Below, in pieces: positions 53,267-61,699 of a stretch of 64,000 bases of DNA (positions are counted from its first letter, which is position 1; each line of letters opens with the position of its first letter). This DNA is from HGM11412 sp045536025 (GTDB taxonomy: Bacteria; Bacillota; Clostridia; Christensenellales; Borkfalkiaceae): contig JAZSMT010000029.1 in assembly GCA_045536025.1 (NCBI GenBank), forward strand, positions 1 to 64,000, read 5' to 3'. The translations under genes and the position numbers were made by a program. The notes beneath the pieces are model-generated. The model was not told where the DNA came from and ran no database searches. It worked only from the letters and a program-made list of their open reading frames with translations.

Positions 53267-54574
53267 TTATTCAACTACTTCGCTATACACCGCTTTAATT
53301 GCCTTTTCAAAATCACAATTTTGTACGCCAACTATAATGTTGATTTCCTTAATACCTTGTGAAATCGTTTTAACGTTAATTTTGTTTTTGCCAAAAATCG
53401 AGAATATTTTTGCAGAAATACCCGGTTTTAATACCATATTTCTACCAACTACCGCAACGAGCGCCAAGTCGTTATCAAGGTCAACGCTTATAACGCCTTT
53501 AACGCGCTTAATTTCCGATAAAAGGTCGTACGCCGTTTTATCAACGTCTTTTCCGTTTACTATAATCGAAAAACTGTCAACTGAGGTGTGGATATGCTCT
53601 ACCTTAACGCCAAAGTGTTTAAACTGCCCTAATACGTCGCTTATAACGGTAAGCTTATCGCTGTTAACGTTTTTAGTTACGGTAAACACGTTAAAGTTCT
53701 TCTTGCCTGCAATACCCGTTACAAATCTATCGTTTACGGTAGCCTCTTTGCAAATTTTAGTACCTTCTTCGTGAGGCTTATTGGTGTTGAGTATGTATAT
53801 CGGGATATTGAGCTCGCGAACGGGGAACACGCTTTCTTCGTGTAAAACACTTGCGCCCATATAAGATAATTCTCTAAGCTCGTCGTAGGTAACCTCTTCA
53901 ATTCTTTGGGGGTTTTCAACTATTCTTGGGTCGGTTACGAGCATACCGCTAACGTCCGTCCAGTTCTCGTATTTTTCAGCAGACACCGCCATCGCCATAA
54001 TAGAACCGCTTATATCCGAACCACCGCGTGAGAAAAGTTTTATCTCGCCCGAGGGATACGCGCCGTAAAAACCGGGAACTACGATATTTCCACACTCTTC
54101 AAACTTGCTTTTGATAGCCTCGGAGGTTTTTTCTTCGTTTAAAACGCCGTCGTAATTAAACTTAACTACCTCAGCCGAATCAACGAAGGTATATCCAAGG
54201 TGCGAAGCCATAAGTTTAGCGCACAAATACTCACCGCGACTTACTAAATACTCTTCGCCCGCGCCCTTTTTAACGTTTTGCATAATCATTTCAAATTCGT
54301 GCTCTACGTCAACGCTGAGGTTGAGTTCAACCTTTATATCTTCGTATCTTTGCTTTATATCAGAAAGAATTTTAGACGCGTCTACCCCGTATTTTACGTG
54401 CGACCATAAAAGGTACAATAAATCGGTAACTTTACTGTCTTCCTTAAAGCGCTTACCGGGAGCTGATACGACTACGATTTTGCGCTTACTATCGCTTAAA
54501 ACTATATTTTTAACTTTGTTAAACTGTTCGCTAGAAGCTACCGACGAACCGCCGAATTTAGCAACTGAAATCAT
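53267..54574 (-). CDS. Aspartate kinase
   Basis: A 435-residue aspartate kinase, the first step from aspartate to threonine, methionine and lysine. KFGGSSVA begins the kinase domain, with FSRGGSDISG further on. Two C-terminal ACT domains (after about residue 285) suggest feedback inhibition, probably by threonine in this operon. It overlaps asd by four bases. Which isozyme it is cannot be told. Confidence 0.94.
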   Translation of the reverse strand: MISVAKFGGSSVASSEQFNKVKNIVLSDSKRKIVVVSAPGKRFKEDSKVTDLLYLLWSHVKYGVDASKILSDIKQRYEDIKVELNLSVDVEHEFEMIMQNVKKGAGEEYLVSRGEYLCAKLMASHLGYTFVDSAEVVKFNYDGVLNEEKTSEAIKSKFEECGNIVVPGFYGAYPSGEIKLFSRGGSDISGSIMAMAVSAEKYENWTDVSGMLVTDPRIVENPQRIEEVTYDELRELSYMGASVLHEESVFPVRELNIPIYILNTNKPHEEGTKICKEATVNDRFVTGIAGKKNFNVFTVTKNVNSDKLTVISDVLGQFKHFGVKVEHIHTSVDSFSIIVNGKDVDKTAYDLLSEIKRVKGVISVDLDNDLALVAVVGRNMVLKPGISAKIFSIFGKNKINVKTISQGIKEINIIVGVQNCDFEKAIKAVYSEVVE

Positions 54575-55566
54575 ATTTTACCTGCCTTTATAAGTGCTTT
54601 TGCAATCTGAATAGCGTTTGCAGCCGCACCCTTTCTAATATTGTCGCTTACACAGTAGAATAATAAGCCGTTTTCAGTAGATAAATCTCTTCTGATACGG
54701 CCAACGTACACAAGGTCGTTGCCGTTAGCTACGGAAGAAACGGGATATATAGAATTTTGAGGGTCGTCTAAAACCTTAATGCCCTCTTGACCCTCAAACG
54801 CCTTTTTAACCTCTTCTAAAGTGAAGGGCTTATCAAGCTCAACCATAATGGATACGGCGTGTGCGTTCATTACGGGAACTCTTACGCAGGTTGCCGATAC
54901 GGCAAGGTCGGGAATACCGAGTATCTTTCTCGTTTCGTTAACCATTTTAAGCTCTTCTTTAGTGTAGCCGTTATCGGTAAACGAATCGATTTGAGGAATA
55001 CAAGTTTCAGCTATATTGTAGGGATAAAATTCGGGCGCTTCGCCAGCAAGCGTTCTTTTAAGGTCGTTTTTACCTTTCATACCGCTACCCGATACTGCTT
55101 GATAGGTAGAATATACTACCCTTTTAACGCCAAACGCGTCGTTAAGAGGCTTTAAGGGAAGAACGGACTGAATAGTAGAACAGTTGGGGTTAGCAACGAT
55201 TTTTCTAGCGCCGTCAAAGTGGTCGAGGTTAATTTCAGGCACGATTAACGCACACTCTTTAACCATACGCCAAGCACTTGAATTGTCAATTACGACAGCA
55301 CCGCTTTTTTCAGCTTCGGGCGCCCACTCTTGCGAAACGCTACCGCCTGCCGAGAAAAGTGCGATTTCAACACCGTCAAAGCAACCCTTTTCGAGTTTTT
55401 TAACGGTGTATTCACCATCGCCGAATTTTACCTTTTTGCCAGCGCTTCTTTCAGAGGCAAACAAGGTTAAAGTGTTAATGGGGAATTTATATTCCCATAA
55501 AAGCTGTAAAAAAGTTGAACCTACAAGACCGGTTGCTCCTACAACCGCAACGTCGTATTTTTTCAT
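54571..55566 (-). CDS. asd: Aspartate-semialdehyde dehydrogenase
   Basis: A 331-residue dehydrogenase that reduces aspartyl phosphate. GATGLVGSTFLQLL binds NADP, the catalytic cysteine is in NPNCSTIQ, and RVPVMNAHAVS carries the catalytic His. GGAGAG-like spacing lies before the ATG. It lies between hom and aspartate kinase. Confidence 0.96.
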   Translation of the reverse strand: MKKYDVAVVGATGLVGSTFLQLLWEYKFPINTLTLFASERSAGKKVKFGDGEYTVKKLEKGCFDGVEIALFSAGGSVSQEWAPEAEKSGAVVIDNSSAWRMVKECALIVPEINLDHFDGARKIVANPNCSTIQSVLPLKPLNDAFGVKRVVYSTYQAVSGSGMKGKNDLKRTLAGEAPEFYPYNIAETCIPQIDSFTDNGYTKEELKMVNETRKILGIPDLAVSATCVRVPVMNAHAVSIMVELDKPFTLEEVKKAFEGQEGIKVLDDPQNSIYPVSSVANGNDLVYVGRIRRDLSTENGLLFYCVSDNIRKGAAANAIQIAKALIKAGKI

Positions 55567-55584
55567 AATTTCTCTCCGTAAAAA

Positions 55585-56661
55585 TTAAAATATTCTTGCA
55601 ACGAAATCGTATGCCGATAAATCGCTTATACCCTCTACGATTTCACCTTTACCATTTTTGTAAACGTAGTATTTCTCGGTAGCTAAGAAGTTATCCACCT
55701 CAAAATCACCCGTATTTTCATAGTAGAATTTACTACCGCCCTCCATAATTCTCTTAACGTCTGCAACCATAGCGGTAGCGGTTGGAAATCTACCCGCACC
55801 CTTGCCGTAAAAGCCCAGCAAATCGTTAGTTGAACAGTTAAAGTAAACGGCGTTAAATTCGTAGTTTACCGCAGACAGCGGGTTAGAACTAGTAACTGCA
55901 ACCGGCTCAACGCTAACCCTTGCCGACTTTTCGCCCGTGCGCCTTGACTCGGCAACGAACTTAAGTGTAAAGCCTTTGGCTTTAAGGTCGTCAAAAATCT
56001 CTTTCGACACCTTTGAAATACCGTAGTGATGGATTGCGCTATAAGGCACGTAACCACCGTAGGCAATTGACGATAAAATACAAATCTTTCTCGTCATATC
56101 AAGCCCTTCGATATCGGCAGTAGCGTCGTACTCGGCAAAGCCTAAACGCTTAGCTTCAGATAGCGCCTCCTCCATAGAAAGACCTTCCTTTTCCATCTTG
56201 GTAAGCACGAAATTAGTAGTTCCGTTTATAATGCCGTAAATTCTATCAACGCTATTAACTTTTATAGAATCAATAAGCGAGCAAATTAGAGGTATGCCAC
56301 CGCCCACCGAAGCTTCGCACATAAAACTTACGCCGTTTTCTTTTGCTAAGTTATAAAACTCGTCGATATGCAAGCTTACCGTTTCTTTGTTCGAAGTTAC
56401 CACGCTCTTTTTGTTTTTAAGCGCTTTAACGATACACTCGTAAGGGAATTTATCTCCGCCCATCGCCTCGATAACCACGTCGATTTCAGGGTTTTGACAA
56501 ACCTCGTCGATAGTCTCGGCAAACCTTTCGCCAAGCATTTCCTTTTTAGAGGGTAAATCGAATACTTTTAAAACTTTTAATCCGCTTTTAGGCGAAAGGT
56601 CGTCAATAAGCTTTAAAACGCCTCCACCTATCGTTCCGCATCCTAATATTCCTACGTTCAT
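55585..56661 (-). CDS. hom: Homoserine dehydrogenase, short form without ACT domain
   Basis: A 358-residue enzyme reducing aspartate semialdehyde to homoserine. GCGTIGGGVLKLI binds the cofactor, TSNKETVSLH and EASVGGGIPLI are catalytic, and EYDATADIEGLDMTRKI is the family signature. Firmicutes Hom usually has about 400-430 residues with a C-terminal ACT domain; here it stops before one. The gene just upstream encodes a free-standing HTH-ACT protein. AGGAGAG precedes the ATG. Confidence 0.94.
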   Translation of the reverse strand: MNVGILGCGTIGGGVLKLIDDLSPKSGLKVLKVFDLPSKKEMLGERFAETIDEVCQNPEIDVVIEAMGGDKFPYECIVKALKNKKSVVTSNKETVSLHIDEFYNLAKENGVSFMCEASVGGGIPLICSLIDSIKVNSVDRIYGIINGTTNFVLTKMEKEGLSMEEALSEAKRLGFAEYDATADIEGLDMTRKICILSSIAYGGYVPYSAIHHYGISKVSKEIFDDLKAKGFTLKFVAESRRTGEKSARVSVEPVAVTSSNPLSAVNYEFNAVYFNCSTNDLLGFYGKGAGRFPTATAMVADVKRIMEGGSKFYYENTGDFEVDNFLATEKYYVYKNGKGEIVEGISDLSAYDFVARIF

Positions 56662-56669
56662 AATCTCTC

Positions 56670-57101
56670 CTATTCAAACGCAACTAGTGATACTTCTTTC
56701 ACTTTTTGCGTCTTTTTAAGTATGGCTATAAGCTCGTATATTGAAACTTTCATATCTTTTGCGTCAATCATAACGGTAATGTACGCAAGGTTGTGTATGG
56801 GCATATCTTGATTTATCGTCAAAATATTTCCCTCGTACTTTGAAATATTGTTGATAATGTCCGAAAGCACGCCTACGGAGTTTTCAACCCTAAACGAAAG
56901 TATAGCTTTTCTACCAAAATCTTTTTCAAGCTCGAAAACGCGATCTTTGTATTTGTAAAAGGTAGAACGACTTATATCAAGTTCTTTACAAACGTCGCTC
57001 ACGCTTTTATTTTCTTCTTTTAACAGTCTTTCAGCCCTAACTACTTTAGCAAGAAAGGGCGGTAAAACGTCTTTATGAATAATTAAAAAATCTCTATTCA
57101 T
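56670..57101 (-). CDS. HTH and ACT domain protein (PheB/UPF0735-like)
   Basis: A 143-residue protein: an N-terminal helix-turn-helix-like segment (VSDVCKELDISRSTFYKY) followed by an ACT domain (LSFRVENSVGVLSDIINNIS). It matches the PheB/UPF0735 family. Found between thrCB and hom, it may sense threonine or another amino acid and regulate the operon or its enzymes, which is inference. Four-base overlap with thrCB. Confidence 0.88.
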   Translation of the reverse strand: MNRDFLIIHKDVLPPFLAKVVRAERLLKEENKSVSDVCKELDISRSTFYKYKDRVFELEKDFGRKAILSFRVENSVGVLSDIINNISKYEGNILTINQDMPIHNLAYITVMIDAKDMKVSIYELIAILKKTQKVKEVSLVAFE

Positions 57102-59392
57102 TTAAGAATTGCCCCCTTATCGCACACCTTTAAAGGCTTAATCTTCCACTTAACACCGCCTACAGTTTTAGGAATAATTCTCTCAATTCCCTCTTTAAGC
57201 GAAATTGCAAGTAGCGTAGGTCCTGCACCGCTAACTGCAACTGCACAACCCTCACCCTCAAGAATAGCCTTCATCTCTTCGCCACCTTTTATAGCGGGTA
57301 AACGATATGGTTGATGAAGTTTATCGTTAAACACGTCTTTCAAAACCTCAAGGTCGCCCTTTTCAAAAGCGTAACTTAAGTTGAGCGCACGCGTTAAATT
57401 GTGAACGGCACTTTCCATAGAAACGCTTTCGGGAAGCATCAACCTCGACGTTTTAGTCGACAATTCTAAACTTGGTATTACCGCGTAAATTTTGAGATAT
57501 TTGCTAACTCTCGCTTTCTTTGAAACCACCTTGCCGTCCTTTTGATAAGAAAGCGTTAAGCCTCCTAAAAAAGCAGGGGCTACGTTGTCGGGATGACCTT
57601 CAACCGAAGCCATAACCGATAAGAGATAGTCTTTATCGAAAAGGTTTTTAAGCATATAATTAGCAGCCATTACGCCTGCCACTATACACGTCGCGCTTGA
57701 GCCAAGCCCGCTTGACGTGGGAATAGCACACTTTTTAGGCGAGATTTTAACGGGAATATATTTCTTGTTAGAAACCTCGAAAAGCTTTCTATACGCCTTT
57801 AAGATAAGATTGTTGTCGAGGTTACCACTACCAAAGCCGATAACGGCATCTTCATCCGAGCTTTCAAAGATAAACTCGTTATATAAAGTGAGCGCAAGCC
57901 CCGCCCCGTCAAGCCCTACGCCGAGGTTTGCGGTGGTGCAAGGCACGCTTATTTCAACCTTTAAGTTTTTGTAGTTTACTATATCTTCTATCTCGTCTTT
58001 GGTCTTTAAAACGGTGGGGGTTTTAGAATACATAAGCTTTTTAATTCCAAACGGAATAGCAACGCCGGTGTATGCCGAGATATCTTTTATAAGCTCAACC
58101 TCACTCGCTTTTTCCTTAAGATTAAGTGCTTTAGTTACGGTAAATGGGAATTTGTATGGGCTTGCGGTTGAAACGATTAAAGTTTTGCCTTGAACCCCCA
58201 ACTTATTATATACGTCGTACGCAACGGCTGTGTGAGGATCAATTAAATAGTTAAGCTCTTTATAGCACTTGCCTATTGCTTTTATCGTTTCTTCTTCGGT
58301 AGAACATCCGCCCGTAAAGTCCTTTAAAAACTCCTTTTCCTCTGAAGAAAGCTCGTATCTACCGCTTGACTTTAATAAGTTCATATACTCGGCAACTTTA
58401 TCTCCATTTTTACCTGTTGCAAGGTATACAAGCCTTTCAAGGTTAGAAGATACGAGTATATCCATCGCAGGCGAGTTAGATTTATAAAACTCCCTGTTTT
58501 TATCGTAAACGCCCTTTTCAAAAAACTCGGTTAAAACGTTGTTTTTATTAGAAGCGCAGATAAACCTACCGATAGGCACGCCGATTTCCTTTGCAAGATA
58601 GCCTGCAAAAATATCGCCAAAATTACCAGTCGGCACGCAAACGTTAAACAGTTCGCCTTCTTTGAGATATCCGCTTTTTCTCATTTGAGAATAAGCGTAT
58701 ACGTAATAAATAACCTGCGGAATAAGTCTGCCGATATTTATAGAGTTTGCCGATGAAAGCAGTACGTCCTCATTACTATACGATGCAAAAATTTCTTTAA
58801 CGAAGGTTTGGCAATCGTCAAAATTACCTTTAACTGCAAAAGCCTTAGTCCTCTCGTCGGTATAGTATAGCATTTGCTTTTCTTGAATTTCAGAAACGCC
58901 ACCGTCGGGATATAAAACGACGGTATCAAACTTACCGCTTTTTATAAAGCTTGAAAGCGCCGCACCGCCCGTATCGCCCGACGTTGCAACTAAAATAAGC
59001 GACTTTTTATCAACGCCGTTTTTTCTTTTAGAAACGTCGATTAAAAATGGAAGTATGGTCAGCGCCATATCCTTAAAAGCAAGGGTAGGCCCGTGATATA
59101 GCTCTAAAAACGAAAGGTTACCAAAGCTTTTAATTCCCACGAATTTTTCACGGAAATTAACTTGGTCGTACGCGCTAGATATGCAAAAATCTATTTCGCT
59201 ATCCGAAAAATCGTCAAGAAAAATCTTAAATACGTCTTTAGCTATTTCCTTATAGCTTTTGCCGTAGTAACCGTCGTTAAAATTGAGTTGTTTGATGTTT
59301 TCGGGTAAGAATAAACCACCGTCGCTACTTAGGCCTTTAAGTATAGCTTGGCTAGCAGTTAATCTCTCACCACTTCTCGTGCTGATATACAT
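57098..59392 (-). CDS. Fused threonine synthase / homoserine kinase (ThrC-ThrB)
   Basis: A 764-residue protein joining the last two threonine-pathway enzymes. Residues 1 to about 485 are threonine synthase, with STRSGERLTASQAI at the start, the PLP lysine K107 in GPTLAFKDMAL, and ATSGDTGGAAL. From about 489 onward it is a full GHMP-fold homoserine kinase: VPCTTANLGVGLDGAGLAL, the ATP loop PTSSGLGSSAT, and VSGAGPTLLA. The frame is continuous with no stop or internal ribosome site at the junction. The kinase product is the synthase substrate, so channelling is conceivable. First gene of the operon; GGTGG precedes the ATG. Confidence 0.93.
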   Translation of the reverse strand: MYISTRSGERLTASQAILKGLSSDGGLFLPENIKQLNFNDGYYGKSYKEIAKDVFKIFLDDFSDSEIDFCISSAYDQVNFREKFVGIKSFGNLSFLELYHGPTLAFKDMALTILPFLIDVSKRKNGVDKKSLILVATSGDTGGAALSSFIKSGKFDTVVLYPDGGVSEIQEKQMLYYTDERTKAFAVKGNFDDCQTFVKEIFASYSNEDVLLSSANSINIGRLIPQVIYYVYAYSQMRKSGYLKEGELFNVCVPTGNFGDIFAGYLAKEIGVPIGRFICASNKNNVLTEFFEKGVYDKNREFYKSNSPAMDILVSSNLERLVYLATGKNGDKVAEYMNLLKSSGRYELSSEEKEFLKDFTGGCSTEEETIKAIGKCYKELNYLIDPHTAVAYDVYNKLGVQGKTLIVSTASPYKFPFTVTKALNLKEKASEVELIKDISAYTGVAIPFGIKKLMYSKTPTVLKTKDEIEDIVNYKNLKVEISVPCTTANLGVGLDGAGLALTLYNEFIFESSDEDAVIGFGSGNLDNNLILKAYRKLFEVSNKKYIPVKISPKKCAIPTSSGLGSSATCIVAGVMAANYMLKNLFDKDYLLSVMASVEGHPDNVAPAFLGGLTLSYQKDGKVVSKKARVSKYLKIYAVIPSLELSTKTSRLMLPESVSMESAVHNLTRALNLSYAFEKGDLEVLKDVFNDKLHQPYRLPAIKGGEEMKAILEGEGCAVAVSGAGPTLLAISLKEGIERIIPKTVGGVKWKIKPLKVCDKGAILK

Positions 59393-59423
59393 GAAAATAC
59401 CACCGTTTATTACTATGTTTTAT

Positions 59424-59452
59424 ATAATAAAACTTTTTTTCGAAAAAGACAA
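59424..59452 (-). promoter_or_regulatory. Promoter of the threonine operon
   Basis: Minus strand: -35 TTGTCT (59447-59452), 17-bp spacer, -10 TATTAT (59424-59429). The leader of about 25 nt has no room for a T-box or attenuator. Confidence 0.6.
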
Positions 59453-59545
59453 GTGTTTGCGTGAAAAAAACAAAAGTATTTTCTGCACGCACATTTTTAC
59501 GTTTTTTGTACACCGTAAAAAAATTATAAAAGTTGTTTAATTGCC

Positions 59546-59580
59546 TAAAAAATAGCTCCCTCGTGCAAAGGGAGCAAATT
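59546..59580 (-). terminator. Terminator of the ABC exporter operon
   Basis: Minus strand stem GCTCCCT/AGGGAGC followed by TATTTTTTAGG. It lies about 150 bp past the exporter stop, with repeat copy B between. Confidence 0.8.
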
Positions 59581-59616
59581 TTTTAAAATTTTGACTTTTC
59601 ACAGCCTATTCTAAAC

Positions 59617-59735
59617 CATTAGAAAGGAGTTAGACGAGGCGTTTGCGTTTTTGTGGAAGGGAGCGGCCTTGTCGGTCGCAGGAATTTTGCTAAAATGCAA
59701 AGAACAAAGTATAACGCCGTAAATAAGCCCTTAAT
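59617..59735 (-). repeat. Structured 3'UTR repeat, copy B
   Basis: A copy of the element at 21143-21277. The core hairpin reads GCGGCC, TTGTC, GGTCGC, so both arms differ from copies A and C but still pair. The shared right end GCCGTAAATAAG (59716-59727) runs into the stop codon region of the exporter gene. The left end is less well matched. Confidence 0.65.
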
Positions 59736-61698
59736 CTAATTCGAAAGCGCCTGTATAGAGAGCATAGTAGCTACCCTTCTTAGCGATAAGCTCGTCGTGA
59801 TTGCCACGCTCGATAATTCTACCTTTATCAAGCACCATAATAACGTCGGCACTTCTTACGGTTGATAGGCGGTGAGCGATAATAAATACCGTTCTGCCCT
59901 CCATAAGTTTATCAGTGCCACGCTGAACTAAAAGCTCGGTGCGCGTGTCAATTGAAGAGGTTGCCTCGTCCATTATCATAACGGGGGCGTCGGCTACGGC
60001 TGCGCGCGCAATTGCTATAAGCTGGCGTTGACCTTGTGAGAGGTTTCCTCCGTCAGCCGTGAGCATAGTGTTATAACCGTTAGGAAGTCTAGTAATAAAG
60101 TCGTCGGCACTAGCTAGCTTTGCAGCGGAAATACACTCTTCGTCGGTAGCGTCAAGCCTGCCGTAACGGATATTTTCCATAACAGTTCCAGTAAACAAAC
60201 AAGTATCTTGCAATACTATGCCAAGTGAACGGCGTAGGTCTGATTTTTTAATTTTATTGATATTGATACCGTCGTAACGAATTTTACCGTCTGCAATATC
60301 GTAAAAGCGGTTGATAAGGTTAGTTATTGTCGTTTTACCAGCACCCGTAGCCCCTACGAAAGCAATTTTTTGACCGGGCTTTGCGTAAAGCGAAACGTCG
60401 TGAAGTACGATTTGGTCTTCAACGTAGCCAAAGTCAACGTCCGCCATGCGGATATCACCAGCAAGGCGCGTGTAAGTTACAGTTCCGTCAGACTTGTGGG
60501 GATGTCTCCACGCCCACTTACCCGTTCTTTCGCTCGTTTCAACAAGTTCGCCGTTTTCTTCTTTAACGCTAACGAGCGTTACGTAGCCTTCGTCTTGCTC
60601 TTCTTGTTCGTCAAGCAGTTTAAACACGCGGTCAGCGCCAGCCATAGCCATAATTACCGAGTTCATTTGGTTAGAAATGTGCCCCGTAATGTTAGCAAAT
60701 TGCCTTGCCATACCAAGGAAAGAAACTACAACGCTAATTTGAAGAGTTGAGATGAAACTACCCGTTGTAAACAACGATTGAAAGCTTACGTTTATACCGT
60801 TTCCACTTGAGAAAATGTAAATACCACCGCCCACAAAGGCAACTAAAACGTAAAGCACGTTACCTATGTTGTGAATTATAGGCATAAGCATATTTGAAAA
60901 TGCGTTTGCCTTGTTAGAAACCTCGCACAAATGCCCGTTAAGTTCGTCAAATTTCTTTTGAGATTCTTCTTCGTGATTAAATACCTTAACCACTTTTTGA
61001 CCGTGCATAATTTCTTCGATATAACCTTCTACTTTACCTACCGCCTTTTGCTGTGCAATAAAGTATTTTGCCGAGTTTTTACCGATTGATTTTACTACGA
61101 AAGTTATAACTATTAAGCCAAGTACAACCATAACGAAAAGCATTAAGCTTAAATACATCATAACAAGCGACAACGATACTATCGTTATCATAGTAGAGCA
61201 AAACTGTGGAAGAGATTGCGATATAAGTTGGCGCAAAGCGTCGATATCGTTAGTGTATAAACTCATAACGTCGCCGTGCGTGTTTTGGTCAAAGTATTTA
61301 ATGGGCATGCGTTCCATCTTGGTAAACATTTTAACGCGCATATCTTTTAAAAATCTTTGCGTCATTATCGCGCCAAGCTGTTGATAGATAAAGCTAGCTA
61401 AAATACCTAATGCGTAAACAATTGCTAATACGATAAGAGTTGAAATTACGCTAGACCAAGCCTCCGCATATTGAATTTCACCTTGTAACCATCTAGTTAA
61501 CGAGTCGTAAACGTTGTTTAAGAACAACCCTGCTAACGAACCCGTTATAGCGCTAACCACAAGACACACCGCAATTACTATAAGTAAAGGCTTATAATTT
61601 TTAAAAAGCAACCCCATAAGGCGTTTTAATACGCCTAAATTAAGCTTTCCCATAGGGGGAACTGAACCGCGCCCACGTGGCGCTCTCATACCTGCCAT
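59731..61698 (-). CDS. Heterodimeric ABC exporter subunit, canonical site half
   Basis: A 655-residue ABC exporter half: six membrane segments followed by an ATPase with Walker A GATGAGKTT, signature LSQGQRQ, Walker B VMIMDEATSSID (catalytic Glu present) and H-loop IIAHRLSTV. The ATPase is interrupted by an acidic insert before the Walker A. The ATG at 61698 lies one base after the upstream stop, with GGGGGAGG before it; longer frames overlap the upstream gene. With its partner it resembles BmrC/BmrD or TM287/288-type multidrug exporters. Substrates are unknown. Confidence 0.92.
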   Translation of the reverse strand: MAGMRAPRGRGSVPPMGKLNLGVLKRLMGLLFKNYKPLLIVIAVCLVVSAITGSLAGLFLNNVYDSLTRWLQGEIQYAEAWSSVISTLIVLAIVYALGILASFIYQQLGAIMTQRFLKDMRVKMFTKMERMPIKYFDQNTHGDVMSLYTNDIDALRQLISQSLPQFCSTMITIVSLSLVMMYLSLMLFVMVVLGLIVITFVVKSIGKNSAKYFIAQQKAVGKVEGYIEEIMHGQKVVKVFNHEEESQKKFDELNGHLCEVSNKANAFSNMLMPIIHNIGNVLYVLVAFVGGGIYIFSSGNGINVSFQSLFTTGSFISTLQISVVVSFLGMARQFANITGHISNQMNSVIMAMAGADRVFKLLDEQEEQDEGYVTLVSVKEENGELVETSERTGKWAWRHPHKSDGTVTYTRLAGDIRMADVDFGYVEDQIVLHDVSLYAKPGQKIAFVGATGAGKTTITNLINRFYDIADGKIRYDGININKIKKSDLRRSLGIVLQDTCLFTGTVMENIRYGRLDATDEECISAAKLASADDFITRLPNGYNTMLTADGGNLSQGQRQLIAIARAAVADAPVMIMDEATSSIDTRTELLVQRGTDKLMEGRTVFIIAHRLSTVRSADVIMVLDKGRIIERGNHDELIAKKGSYYALYTGAFELD

Positions 61699-61699
61699 A

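Noticed and set aside
59393..59545. Attenuator or T-box ahead of the threonine operon
   Set aside because: The promoter leaves about 25 transcribed bases before the ATG; no leader peptide or antiterminator fits.
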